NCBI GenBank assembly: GCA_017441295.1
Contig: JAFRYA010000036.1
Span: forward strand, 1-59,329
DNA: 59,329 bases
Direction of reading: 5' to 3'
From: Lachnospiraceae bacterium
GTDB taxonomy: Bacteria > Bacillota > Clostridia > Lachnospirales > Lachnospiraceae
Each line of letters opens with the position of its first letter. The first letter of the stretch is position 1. Below the pieces are notes generated by a model. That model did no database searches. It was not told where the DNA came from and saw nothing but the letters and a program-made list of their open reading frames with translations. The translations under genes were made by a program, and so were the position numbers. This document shows positions 25,583 to 34,469 of the stretch, piece after piece.

Positions 25583-27031
25583 ATGGAAAGACCAATAAAA
25601 GTATTGTTCGCCAGCTTTGAAGCTGCCCCATTCTCCAAAACAGGAGGACTGGGAGACGTTGCAGGCAGCCTGCCGCGCTACTTCGATCCGGAAGAGTGCG
25701 AGGTCAGACTGATCCTGCCGAAACTTTCAAGCATTCCTTGGGAATATCAGGAACGCATGGTTTACATTGATAACTTCAACGTACCGCTGGGATGGAGAAA
25801 CTGCTACTGCGGACTGTTTGAGTATCAATACGAAAATGTAAAAATATATTTTCTTGATAATGAGTATTATTTCAAGAGAGGCAATATCTACGGTGAGTTC
25901 GATGACGGCGAGAGAGTAGCATTCTTCTCCAAGGCTGTTCTGGAAACGCTCCTGCATCTGCCGGATTTCATGCCGGATGTGATCCACTGCAACGACTGGC
26001 ACACATCCCTGATCCCGGTATATCTGAATGAGACCTACAGGCATATTAATGGTTTTGAGTATGTAAAGACCATGCTGACAATTCATAACCTGAAATTCCA
26101 GGGCCAGTTCTCAGAATATGTCATAGGAGACGTCTGTGGTCTGCATGGCACTGATGCCGACAGACAGATGAGAGTCGAGGACGGCAGCGCCAACTATATG
26201 CTCGGCGGCCTCCGCTACGCTGATATTATCAGCACAGTTTCACCGACATACGCTGATGAAATCTGCACACCTGCATTCGGCGAGGGTCTGGACTGGCTCT
26301 TCAGAGAAAGAAGAGACAGGCTCCACGGCATTCTGAATGGGGTAGATTACAATGTTTACGATCCGCACACTGACCCGCACATCCCGTTCCACTATTCAGA
26401 GAGCGCAATGGGCGGCAAGACCAAGGACAAGAAAGCTCTTCAGGAAGAGCTTGGCCTGGAAGTCAACGCAGACAGAATGCTGCTGGCAATCGTAACCAGA
26501 CTGACCGAGCAGAAGGGCATTGACCTGATCACATATAATCTGCCGTGGATCGCTGAAAGCGGAGCACAGCTCGTAGTTCTGGGCACCGGAGAGGAACGTT
26601 ATGTCAGGGCACTGACACATTTCGCAGGCATCAAGCCTGACACCTTCGCAGCCAGAATAGAATTCTCAGAGCCGCTCTCCAGGCGCATTTATGCCGGCGC
26701 TGACGCTTTCCTGATGCCAAGTCAGTTCGAGCCTTGCGGTCTGTCACAGATCATCTCCATGCGCTACGGCACACTGCCTATCGTCAGGGAGACCGGAGGA
26801 CTGAAGGATACTGTCACCGCATATAATAAATTTACCGGTGAGGGCACAGGATTCTCCTTCGCGAACTTCAATGCTCACGAGCTCCGCGGAGCCATCTGTG
26901 AGGCGCTGGAACTCTATGGCGACCACAAGAAATGGTCAGCACTCAGAAGACAGGCTATGGCAGCAGATTTCAGCTGGAATGCTTCAGCAGCCAGATATCT
27001 GGAAATATACCGCCAGTTGGCAGGAAGATAA
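25583..27031 (+). CDS. glgA: Glycogen synthase (ADP-glucose)
   Basis: This GT5 glycogen synthase of about 482 residues extends alpha-1,4 chains from ADP-glucose. The N-terminal KTGGLGDVAGSLP motif binds the donor. HCNDWHTSLIPVYL, TIHNLKFQG and the C-terminal EPCGLSQIISMRYGTLPIV with RETGGLKDTV are family-typical. The frame allows a TTG at 25577, but the ATG at 25583 has AAGGAA about ten bases upstream and is preferred. It closes the ADP-glucose branch of the operon. Confidence 0.94.
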   Translation: MERPIKVLFASFEAAPFSKTGGLGDVAGSLPRYFDPEECEVRLILPKLSSIPWEYQERMVYIDNFNVPLGWRNCYCGLFEYQYENVKIYFLDNEYYFKRGNIYGEFDDGERVAFFSKAVLETLLHLPDFMPDVIHCNDWHTSLIPVYLNETYRHINGFEYVKTMLTIHNLKFQGQFSEYVIGDVCGLHGTDADRQMRVEDGSANYMLGGLRYADIISTVSPTYADEICTPAFGEGLDWLFRERRDRLHGILNGVDYNVYDPHTDPHIPFHYSESAMGGKTKDKKALQEELGLEVNADRMLLAIVTRLTEQKGIDLITYNLPWIAESGAQLVVLGTGEERYVRALTHFAGIKPDTFAARIEFSEPLSRRIYAGADAFLMPSQFEPCGLSQIISMRYGTLPIVRETGGLKDTVTAYNKFTGEGTGFSFANFNAHELRGAICEALELYGDHKKWSALRRQAMAADFSWNASAARYLEIYRQLAGR

Positions 27032-27034
27032 ACA

Positions 27035-28657
27035 ATGAACATTTTTCACGATTCATATAGTAACGAATACAGAGAACCCTTCGGAGCCGCGCTTACCGGC
27101 TCCGAAGTTAAGTTGTGCCTGAAAGCAGATGACGCTCTGTCAGTTTCCCTCCATACTTACAGTGAGGCTGAAGGCGACCGCATGCTGCCCGGTGAATACA
27201 TGGACGGGCTCTACAGATGGTCAGTCAGGATGCCGCAGACGGACGGCCTGGTCTGGTACTTCTTTGTTATAGATTATCCGGATCAGACAGTATGCTACGG
27301 CAATAATGATCAGTTCCGCGGAGGCGTTGGCAGGATTTACTATCCGGGTGAGACGCCTGTGTCTTACAAGATCAGTGTTTATCACGGATTCAAGGCACCG
27401 GACTGGTATAAGGAAGGCATAGTCTATCAGATATTCCCGGACAGATTCTGCAGGGCAGAGGGCACACCTGAGATACATGGCAGACGCTATGAGGAATGGG
27501 ATACCCTGCCGTATTACATCAAGGACACAGACGGCAGCGTTCAGGTATGGAACTTCTGGGGAGGCAATTTAAGAGGCATCACAGACAAGCTGGAGTATAT
27601 TAAATCTCTGGGAGTCAATACCATTTACCTGAATCCGATCTTCAGGGCCAGGTCTAATCACCGCTATGATACGGCGGACTATTTCGAGATCGATCCGGTG
27701 CTCGGTGCGCTCCGTGATTTCAAAGATCTGTGCAGCGCGGCTAAGGAACTGGATATGCATGTGATTCTGGATGGCGTTTTCAGCCATACCGGAGTCGACA
27801 GCAAGTATTTCCGCGATAAGCCGGACTGGTATCAGCATAACGGTGACGAGGTCACCTATTGGTGGGGCGTTAAAGACCTACCTCAGCTGGATGAGATGAA
27901 TCCGGAATACAGCGACATGATCTGCGGCAAGGATGGAGTGCTGAGATACTGGCTGGAGGCCGGAGCAGAAGGCTGGAGACTGGATGTGGCAGATGAACTG
28001 CCTGACGCTTTTATGCGCCGCATCAGAAGGACCGTCAAAGACGTAAACAGAGACAATCTGCTGATCGGAGAGGTCTGGGAGGATGCCAGCGACAAGGTGG
28101 ATTACGGAGTCAGGATGCATTTCCTCGGCGGTCAGGAGCTGGACGGCGTAATGAATTATCCTCTGCGCGAGGACATTATCGCCTTCGTAAGGAAGGATAT
28201 AGATGCTGCGGAATTCGCTTCACGCCAGATGTCCAGAATGGAAAATTATCCTAAAGAGGCCTTCATGGCATGCTTTAACTGTCTGGGTAGCCACGACAGA
28301 GAGAGGATCCTGACGGCGCTGGGCAGCAAGGAAGCCGTGAAGTTTGCTACAGCACTTCAATACGTGATGCCGGGCGTTCCTGTCATCTATTACGGAGATG
28401 AGACCAGCCTCGAAGGAGGCACCGACCCTGATAACAGGAGAACATATCCGTGGGGCAGTGAAGATGAAGACATGATAGAGCATTTCAGATCTCTGGGACG
28501 CATCAGGAGGAATTCCCTGTGCCTCAAGAGGGGCTCATTCAAAATCTATGCCGAGGATGGCAATCTAGTCATCGAAAGGGCATATGGCAGCGAGCAGATG
28601 AGATTCGTCTTCGATGCCGAGAGACTCACGAAGAGAGGCACACGCATTAAACAATAA
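27035..28657 (+). CDS. GH13 alpha-glucan hydrolase (neopullulanase/cyclomaltodextrinase-like)
   Basis: This 540-residue GH13 enzyme has an N-terminal beta domain of about 120 residues. The barrel begins at WYKEGIVYQIFPDRFCR. Catalytic residues are visible in EGWRLDVADEL (nucleophile Asp), LIGEVWED (acid/base Glu) and NCLGSHDRERI (His-Asp). The layout fits the neopullulanase/cyclomaltodextrinase subgroup. There is no signal peptide, so it acts in the cytoplasm, probably debranching or trimming glycogen with GlgP. It is the last gene of the glycogen operon, three bases after glgA, and ends at a strong terminator. Confidence 0.88.
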   Translation: MNIFHDSYSNEYREPFGAALTGSEVKLCLKADDALSVSLHTYSEAEGDRMLPGEYMDGLYRWSVRMPQTDGLVWYFFVIDYPDQTVCYGNNDQFRGGVGRIYYPGETPVSYKISVYHGFKAPDWYKEGIVYQIFPDRFCRAEGTPEIHGRRYEEWDTLPYYIKDTDGSVQVWNFWGGNLRGITDKLEYIKSLGVNTIYLNPIFRARSNHRYDTADYFEIDPVLGALRDFKDLCSAAKELDMHVILDGVFSHTGVDSKYFRDKPDWYQHNGDEVTYWWGVKDLPQLDEMNPEYSDMICGKDGVLRYWLEAGAEGWRLDVADELPDAFMRRIRRTVKDVNRDNLLIGEVWEDASDKVDYGVRMHFLGGQELDGVMNYPLREDIIAFVRKDIDAAEFASRQMSRMENYPKEAFMACFNCLGSHDRERILTALGSKEAVKFATALQYVMPGVPVIYYGDETSLEGGTDPDNRRTYPWGSEDEDMIEHFRSLGRIRRNSLCLKRGSFKIYAEDGNLVIERAYGSEQMRFVFDAERLTKRGTRIKQ

Positions 28658-28660
28658 AAA

Positions 28661-28685
28661 AAGACCCGCCATGACGGCGGGTCTT
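28661..28685. terminator. Bidirectional terminator between the glycogen operon and the CofE-like gene
   Basis: A perfect 10-bp stem AAGACCCGCC/GGCGGGTCTT with a 5-nt loop has an A-tract before it and GATTTTT after it. It can therefore end transcripts from both convergent sides. Confidence 0.92.
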
Positions 28686-28693
28686 GATTTTTA

Positions 28694-29887
28694 TCAGTCT
28701 GTATAATTGTCGAAATATCCCTGAATGTAAATGAACGGGGTGCCCTTGTCACCTGAACCGCTGGTCAGGTCGCAGAGGGATCCGAGCAGGTCAGTGAGCT
28801 GACGCGGGGTAGTACCCTGGGTAGCCATCTGGCCCTTGAGGTCTGAATCCTTTTCGCGGATAGCCTGTGAAATAGCTTCTTTCAGCTCATCGCCCCTGAG
28901 GTCTGCGAACTGGTTATCAGCCAGATATTTGAGTTTGAGCTCGTTCGGCTGGCCAACGAGTCCCGGTGTATAGCCAGGAGATACAACAGGGTCTGCGAGC
29001 TCCCAGATCTTGCCGACAGGATCTTTGAAAGCACCGTCGCCGTAAACCATGACTTCGATGGTCTTGCCAGTCTTCTCTTTGATATCAGCCTGCACGCCCA
29101 TAACGAATTCGGTGCAGTTGATCGGGAAGAGCTTGATGGTATCTTCAGTGGACTTATTAGAGCCCAGGATACCAAAGTCAGGGTTGTAGCCTGAGCCGTA
29201 AACAGGCTCGTTCAGGAGCTCATCCAGAGTTAAAACAATCCTGGAGCGGGCTTCGTTGATGAGGATCCTCTTGGTCCTCTTCCTGGTGTGGATGTCAGCA
29301 CAGATGACTGTGTCTGTATAATCAAGGATCTTGCGGGGATCATTTGCGAAAATGATCTGTGCTTCAGCGCCGCAGTCCTCGATCAGGTCTTTGTAATAGT
29401 TAACATAGTCGATATCGGTAAATGTATGTTTCGACTTGCCGAACATTCCCTCAAATTCTTCCTGTGTGAGGACGTCCTTGTATGGGTCTACGCCCTTTTC
29501 GTCCAACAGGTCAATATCGAGCAGGTGATTGCCGACCTCGTCGCTCGGATAACTGAGCATCAAAACGACCTTCTTGCAGCCCTTAGCGATTCCCCGCAGG
29601 CAGATAGCGAATCTGTTACGGGAGAGAATTGGGAATACTACGCCTACGGTCTCGCCGCCGGTCTTGGCACGTACGTCCTCAGCCAGCTGGTTAACGCTGG
29701 CGTAATTTTTCTGGGAGCGGGCCAGGATGGACTCGGTGATGGCGAGAACATCTTTCCTTCCGATTTCGAATTCTCCGTGCTCGAGACAATCCATGAAGGT
29801 ATCAACAACGATCTTGCGCAGGTCGTCGCCTTCCTTGACGATCGGTCCACGGAGTCCTCTTGAAACTGTTCCAATTCTTCTCTGCAT
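28694..29887 (-). CDS. Coenzyme F420-0:L-glutamate ligase-like protein (CofE family)
   Basis: This 397-residue cytoplasmic protein resembles the F420 gamma-glutamyl ligase family. It has RGLRGPIVKEGDD at the N terminus, ITESILARSQKNYAS, the basic core SRNRFAICLRGIAKG, TRKRTKRILINEARSRI, and GDGAFKDPVGKIWELADP, which probably binds metal and nucleotide. True CofE adds glutamate to the deazaflavin cofactor F420. Clostridia generally lack F420, and the protein is longer than archaeal CofE. It may therefore ligate glutamate to another molecule. The RBS is AAGGAG, and the gene is divergent from the aminopeptidase. Confidence 0.75.
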   Translation of the reverse strand: MQRRIGTVSRGLRGPIVKEGDDLRKIVVDTFMDCLEHGEFEIGRKDVLAITESILARSQKNYASVNQLAEDVRAKTGGETVGVVFPILSRNRFAICLRGIAKGCKKVVLMLSYPSDEVGNHLLDIDLLDEKGVDPYKDVLTQEEFEGMFGKSKHTFTDIDYVNYYKDLIEDCGAEAQIIFANDPRKILDYTDTVICADIHTRKRTKRILINEARSRIVLTLDELLNEPVYGSGYNPDFGILGSNKSTEDTIKLFPINCTEFVMGVQADIKEKTGKTIEVMVYGDGAFKDPVGKIWELADPVVSPGYTPGLVGQPNELKLKYLADNQFADLRGDELKEAISQAIREKDSDLKGQMATQGTTPRQLTDLLGSLCDLTSGSGDKGTPFIYIQGYFDNYTD

Positions 29888-29921
29888 TTTATTATCTCCT
29901 TATTCTCTTTTCAAAAAACAA

Positions 29922-29950
29922 TTGATGAAAAAACCAAAAAATAGTATAAC
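29922..29950 (+). promoter_or_regulatory. Promoter of the M18 aminopeptidase gene
   Basis: TTGATG-N17-TATAAC lies 44 bp upstream of the aminopeptidase ATG at 29994. Confidence 0.5.
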
Positions 29951-29993
29951 ATATCACGTAGACCTTGTGTTAATAAAGTTGAAGGAACTTCTT

Positions 29994-31316
29994 ATGGACG
30001 TCAATAAAGAATTACTGGAATTTATAGAGAAATCCCCGAGTGTATATCATGTGGCCGTAAATATGGCTTTCATGCTTAAGAAGGCTGGCTTCAAGCAGCT
30101 CAAGGAGACATCCTCATGGGACCTGGCTCCAGGCGGCAAGTTCTTCGTCGTCAGGAATAATTCCAGCATCATCGCATTTACCGTGGGCGAGCGCACAGGC
30201 AGCTTCTATTTCAAGATAGCCGCTTCACATTCCGACTCACCGACATTCATGGTCAAGGAAGTTCCCGAACTGGAGGGACCGGGCGAATACTTAAGGCTCA
30301 ATGTCGAGCCTTACGGCGGCATGATCGACTACAGCTGGTTTGACAGACCTCTGGGCCTGGCAGGCCGAGTCTATATCAGGGAAGGCAATGCCATCAGGAA
30401 CCGCCTCATCGCCACAGGCAGGGATGTATGCCTCATCCCGAGCCAGTCCATCCATTTCAACAGAGACGTAAATAAAGGCGTGGAATTCAACCGCCAGATA
30501 GACCAGTGCCCGCTGTTCTCCAAAGGAACCTTCAAGAAGGGCGCGCTCAATCAGCTGATCGCCGACAGCCTGAACGTCTCCACAGACCAGATCATCAGCA
30601 AGAACCTGTTCCTCGTAAACAGGCAGCAGGGCACCATCTGGGGAGCAGCCAACGAGTTCATCTCCAGTCCGAAACTGGACGACCTCCAGTGCGCGTTCAC
30701 CTCACTTAAAGGATTCCTCAGCGCGTCAGAGAAACCGATCAGCGACGGCTGCATCAATATCTTCGCATGCCTGGACAACGAAGAAGTAGGCTCAGGCACC
30801 AAGCAGGGTGCTATGTCTACATTCCTTAAGGACGTGCTCTACAGGATCTGCATCTGCAGGAGAGCGATGGCAGAGGAGTACCACATGGCAGTGGCCAAGT
30901 CATTCATGGTCAGCTGCGACAACGCCCAGGCGGTTCATCCGAACCATCCTGAGAAGTATGATTTGAACAATGCACCGGAGATGAACAAGGGAATCGTCAT
31001 CAAGGAAAACGCATCCCAGAAATACATGACCGACGCGTTCTCCAGAGGCGTCTTCAGGATGCTGTGCGAGAAGGCCGGCGTGCCGTGGCAGACATATTCG
31101 AACAGGAGCGACCAGCCGGGAGGCTCCACACTGGGCAACATTTCTACCGCCCAGGTCAGCATGAACGGCGTGGACGTGGGCCTGCCGCAGATAGCGATGC
31201 ACTCGGCCTACGAGACCGCAGGCGCCCACGACAACGCGGACGCAGTCAAGCTGTTCGAGACATTTTTCCAGAGCCGCATTAATATCGAAGGGCCGGATAA
31301 GGTGGAAATAGAATAA
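29994..31316 (+). CDS. apeB: M18 family aminopeptidase
   Basis: This 440-residue zinc aminopeptidase removes N-terminal residues from peptides in the cytoplasm. Metal and catalytic motifs are ASHSDSPTFMVK (His-x-Asp), CLDNEEVGSGTKQGA (Glu-Glu), SCDNAQAVHPNHPEKYD, and the late IAMHSAYETAGAHD histidine. The frame is open far upstream (to 29727), but those codons overlap the divergent gene. MDVNKELLEFIEKSPSVYH at 29994, behind GAAGGAAC and 44 bp from a promoter, is the natural start. Confidence 0.93.
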   Translation: MDVNKELLEFIEKSPSVYHVAVNMAFMLKKAGFKQLKETSSWDLAPGGKFFVVRNNSSIIAFTVGERTGSFYFKIAASHSDSPTFMVKEVPELEGPGEYLRLNVEPYGGMIDYSWFDRPLGLAGRVYIREGNAIRNRLIATGRDVCLIPSQSIHFNRDVNKGVEFNRQIDQCPLFSKGTFKKGALNQLIADSLNVSTDQIISKNLFLVNRQQGTIWGAANEFISSPKLDDLQCAFTSLKGFLSASEKPISDGCINIFACLDNEEVGSGTKQGAMSTFLKDVLYRICICRRAMAEEYHMAVAKSFMVSCDNAQAVHPNHPEKYDLNNAPEMNKGIVIKENASQKYMTDAFSRGVFRMLCEKAGVPWQTYSNRSDQPGGSTLGNISTAQVSMNGVDVGLPQIAMHSAYETAGAHDNADAVKLFETFFQSRINIEGPDKVEIE

Positions 31317-31320
31317 ATTT

Positions 31321-31343
31321 AAGCCGTGCATGACGCACGGCTT
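31321..31343 (+). terminator. Rho-independent terminator of the aminopeptidase gene
   Basis: A perfect stem AAGCCGTGC/GCACGGCTT with a 5-nt loop is followed by a T run, 5 bp after the stop codon. Confidence 0.92.
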
Positions 31344-31385
31344 TTTTATATTGCTTAGTTAATCTTTTTTTGATATTAAAATATC

Positions 31386-32105
31386 TTACAGCTCCCCCGC
31401 AGCCTCATTATCCAATACCAGTGTTGCCCAGTCACACATCTTAAGGAAGGTGGCAGGGAATTCGTTGGTCGGCTCAGTGTCGAGAAGCTTTTTAACTACT
31501 GAAGCCTTATCTGCGCCGAATACGGGCAGATAGATTTCTTTTGAAGCAAACATTTCATGCAGGCCGATGGTCATTCCTCGTGGGAATACAGGCACCTCGC
31601 CGCCGAAATATTTGGCCGCTACCTGTCTGGTTTCGTCAGAAATATCCACGATGCGGACTGATGACGCAGGGTCACTGCCCGGCTCGTTGAAGCCCAGATG
31701 GCCGTTCATTCCGAGACCTGCGATAAGGAAATCAATGCCTCCGTGTCTCCTGATGAGCTCTTTAACGACCTGGCATTCGCCGCTTTTACCCAGGCTGTCG
31801 AACAGATGGATATTCATCGGCTCAACTTCCAGAGGGAAGAAGAGGTTAGTGTACAGGAAGTTGGCGCATGAGCCCGGATTGCTCGGAGCTATGCGCTCCC
31901 ACTCGCTCATACCGATGAACTGGGCATATTCCAGGTCCAGACGTCCCTCGTCCTGAGCCTCTTTCATAGCCTCGAAAATGGGCAGGGAAGTATGGCCCGC
32001 AGCGATGCAGATCATGGCGTCGGGCTTTTCTTCCAGTAAAGAGCAGAGCTTGTCTACGATAAAATTGGCAGCTTCGTCCTGCCTGTCAAAAATAATGTTT
32101 TCCAT
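31386..32105 (-). CDS. NagB-like sugar-phosphate isomerase/deaminase family protein with altered active site
   Basis: This 239-residue protein has the glucosamine-6-phosphate deaminase fold: AAGHTSLPIFEAM (phosphate loop), GLGMNGHLGFNEPGSDP, and the C-terminal region. Compared with NagB, the catalytic acid of NMDEYVG becomes Ser (IGMSEWERI), and the Asp of the D-G-H triad becomes Asn (MNGHLGF). The His and the Glu of NEP remain. It may act on a different sugar phosphate or be a sugar-phosphate-sensing protein. It stands alone on the - strand with its own RBS region and no neighbouring amino-sugar genes. Confidence 0.75.
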   Translation of the reverse strand: MENIIFDRQDEAANFIVDKLCSLLEEKPDAMICIAAGHTSLPIFEAMKEAQDEGRLDLEYAQFIGMSEWERIAPSNPGSCANFLYTNLFFPLEVEPMNIHLFDSLGKSGECQVVKELIRRHGGIDFLIAGLGMNGHLGFNEPGSDPASSVRIVDISDETRQVAAKYFGGEVPVFPRGMTIGLHEMFASKEIYLPVFGADKASVVKKLLDTEPTNEFPATFLKMCDWATLVLDNEAAGEL

Positions 32106-32250
32106 AATAATCTCCCAAGAATGTTCAATAGAATAATTATAACCTATCAGACCTCATATTCAAGAAAAAAACAATCCATTCCTCACAGGAATGAACTCAT
32201 AACGACTTCTCGTTTTTATCTGTTTTAAACTTCTCATAAAATAAAAGGGA

Positions 32251-32303
32251 ACCAGGCGCATAGTATTGGGTTATTTAATAATCCGCTTGGGGGAATCCCT
32301 GGT
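32251..32303. promoter_or_regulatory. Nested dyad upstream of the BCAA-type ABC operon (candidate operator)
   Basis: TTATTTAATAA (32271-32281), flanked by GG and CC, is almost concentric with the outer pair ACCAGG (32251-32256) and CCTGGT (32298-32303). It lies 36-88 bp upstream of the binding-protein ATG. The rest of the 233-bp gap from 32106 holds a short CATTCCT/AGGAATG hairpin and AT-rich DNA. No clear -35/-10 pair could be placed. Confidence 0.4.
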
Positions 32304-32338
32304 GTAGTAATTCAATTGGATAGAATAGGAGGAGAAAA

Positions 32339-33670
32339 ATGAAGAAACTGAAAAGAATAGCTGCTCTGGTATTGGCTGTTATTTTCGCAATCGGTCTTCT
32401 GGCAGCCTGCTCAGGCGGCGGCCAAGGCGGTGGCGGCGGCCAAGGCGGCGGCGGTGAACAAGGCAGCGGCGAGCAGCCGGGCGGCGGCGAAGGCGTTATC
32501 AAGATCGGTTATGTCAGCCCTATCACTGGTCCGATGGCTCATTTCAGCGTAGGTATGGACAGAACCATCGAGAACGTTGTAGCTAAGATGAACGAGACCG
32601 GATATGACATCGGCGGCGTTCATTATACAATCGAAGTAATCAAAGGCGATTCAGAGTCCGATCCTGTCAAGGCGGCTGAGGTTGCTACCAAACTGGTACA
32701 GAGTGACGGATGCTCAATTCTGCTGGGTGAGTGGACACCGGATACAATGAACCCTGTATCTGAGGTTGCAGAGAAATTAAAAGTTCCTTGCATCGTTGAC
32801 GGCGGCCCGGATGTCAGCTGGACAGTTGCAGGCCCTTACACATATTCATTCGCATGCGCAATGAGATATGAGAAGCAGGTTGATGAGTACTTCAACGCAT
32901 TTGATCAGATGAACACCAACAGAAAGATCGGTCTCGTACTGGATGCTTCTGTTGACGGCGTTGGTATGCATGATCTGGTTCTGGCTAAAGCTGAGCAGTA
33001 TGGTTACACAGTAGTTAACCCGGATATGAGCGAAATGGCACAGGAAGGCGCTACAGACTTCACAGCTATCGTTCAGAAGATCCAGGCTGAAGGCGCAGAC
33101 ATTATGCTGGCTTCCTTGCTCGGATATCAGCTGTCAGGCCTTTGGGCAAATGTTGACTCTCTCGGATATCAGCCTAAGTTCGTTATCCTTTCAAAGGGCA
33201 TGCACTTCTCATCTGATGTTCTGACACTGACAAACGCAGCAGGCGAGTGCACAGGCGCTTACACCTGCATCGAGACTCAGTGGAACCGTCAGTATCCGTT
33301 CACATCATCTCTGTTAGGAAAGACTGCTGAAGAACTGTCAGCAGACTTTGAAGAGCATGTAAATGAAGCTCCGGACCTGACAATCGGATGGGACTATGTA
33401 TTCTTTGACCTGATCGACCAGGCACTTAAGACCACAGCGTCCATCAGCAGCGAGGATATCGTAGCAGCCCTGGAGAATATCCAGAACTTTGACTGCATCT
33501 ACGGAACACTGAGCTGTGACGAGGAGCATGTATTTGAGACTCCTATCACATTCGGTCAGTGGGTACCTGATGAGAAATGGGGACTTCGTAAAGCTGTTAC
33601 CGGTGCTAAGCACGTTCCGGCAGCAGAGCCGATCCTTGAGCCACAGGTTGATATGCAGTGGAATAAATAA
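32339..33670 (+). CDS. Branched-chain amino acid-type ABC transporter substrate-binding lipoprotein
   Basis: This 443-residue secreted lipoprotein has a signal peptide, lipobox LLAAC, then a Gly/Gln-rich spacer of about 28 residues. The Leu/Ile/Val-binding type-1 periplasmic fold begins at IKIGYVSPITGPMAHFSVGM. Family landmarks include VIKGDSESDPVKAAEVATKL and a hinge region near VLDASVDGVGMHD. The operon neighbours are two ATPases and two permeases of the LIV class. Many such systems import aromatic or other organic acids rather than amino acids, and the adjacent URO-D methyltransferase and LysR gene hint at that here. The RBS is AGGAGGAG. Confidence 0.88.
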   Translation: MKKLKRIAALVLAVIFAIGLLAACSGGGQGGGGGQGGGGEQGSGEQPGGGEGVIKIGYVSPITGPMAHFSVGMDRTIENVVAKMNETGYDIGGVHYTIEVIKGDSESDPVKAAEVATKLVQSDGCSILLGEWTPDTMNPVSEVAEKLKVPCIVDGGPDVSWTVAGPYTYSFACAMRYEKQVDEYFNAFDQMNTNRKIGLVLDASVDGVGMHDLVLAKAEQYGYTVVNPDMSEMAQEGATDFTAIVQKIQAEGADIMLASLLGYQLSGLWANVDSLGYQPKFVILSKGMHFSSDVLTLTNAAGECTGAYTCIETQWNRQYPFTSSLLGKTAEELSADFEEHVNEAPDLTIGWDYVFFDLIDQALKTTASISSEDIVAALENIQNFDCIYGTLSCDEEHVFETPITFGQWVPDEKWGLRKAVTGAKHVPAAEPILEPQVDMQWNK

Positions 33671-33683
33671 TTGACTATTAATT

Positions 33684-33713
33684 GGATGTGCCGGCCTTGC
33701 TGCCGGCACATCC
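33684..33713. other. Intercistronic stem-loop after the binding-protein gene
   Basis: A perfect 12-bp stem GGATGTGCCGGC/GCCGGCACATCC with a 6-nt loop has no T-tract. Such hairpins often protect the upstream mRNA and raise binding-protein yield over the membrane components; that role is inferred here. Confidence 0.8.
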
Positions 33714-33740
33714 TGTCAGCAGGAAAAAGGGGATGATTCA

Positions 33741-34469
33741 TTGGAAGCCATTCTGAAAGTAAAGGATCTGGGAATCGCTTTTGGCGGAAATAAGGTTTTG
33801 GACTCTGTTAATTTCTATGTTAACGAAGGTGAAGTCTTAGGAATAATGGGTCCGAACGGAGCAGGCAAGACAGTTCTGCTGAATATTATTTCAGGCATCC
33901 TGAAAGCAGACCACGGGGAAATAATCTTCCTCGGTCAGAATATTTTAAAAGAGAGTATCACAGCGCGGACAGCCATGGGTATCGGCAGGACATTTCAGGT
34001 GCCGAGAGCCTTTGAACACATGTCCGTTTATGAAAATATATTAGCCAGCGTTGTTTATGGTCAGAAAGTCTCTGAGAAGGCAGCTGCTGTTAAGGCCAGG
34101 GAAATCTTAAAGCTCGTGAAGCTGGAAGAGCGCGCGAACGAACCGGCCGGCAAGCTCCGCCTGATCAATAGAAAGAGACTGGAAATCGGCGCAGCTCTGG
34201 CATCAGACCCCAAATTGCTTTTGCTGGACGAAGTTGCGGGAGGTCTGACTAACGCGGAAGTAAACGAAATACTGGAGATCGTAAAAACTATCAAGGGACG
34301 AGGCGTCAGCATTATCTGGATCGAGCATATCATCCAGACGCTGATGGAAGGAACGGACCGCATCATGCTTCTGGCAAACGGCAGGGATTTACTGACCGAT
34401 ACGCCGGAAGAGGTTATGAAGTCCAGTATTGTTAATGAAGTATATATGGGAGCGGAAGAAGATGATTGA
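33741..34469 (+). CDS. livG: BCAA-type ABC transporter ATP-binding protein LivG
   Basis: This ABC ATPase has 242 residues and starts with TTG, because the nearby ATG at 33733 is out of frame and GGGGATG provides the RBS. Walker A is GPNGAGKT, and Walker B plus glutamate is LLLLDEVAGGL. The signature region reads AGKLRLINRKRLEIG rather than LSxGQ. A degenerate signature is also seen in a LivG branch with LTLADRKRLE, so only one canonical ATP site may form with LivF. The H-loop is WIEHIIQTLM. It overlaps livF by eight bases. Confidence 0.9.
   Translation: MEAILKVKDLGIAFGGNKVLDSVNFYVNEGEVLGIMGPNGAGKTVLLNIISGILKADHGEIIFLGQNILKESITARTAMGIGRTFQVPRAFEHMSVYENILASVVYGQKVSEKAAAVKAREILKLVKLEERANEPAGKLRLINRKRLEIGAALASDPKLLLLDEVAGGLTNAEVNEILEIVKTIKGRGVSIIWIEHIIQTLMEGTDRIMLLANGRDLLTDTPEEVMKSSIVNEVYMGAEEDD

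Noticed and set aside
29727..29993. N-terminal extension of the M18 aminopeptidase
   Set aside because: The codons run antisense through the CofE-like gene and its promoter region; the family-like sequence begins at 29994 next to an RBS and promoter.
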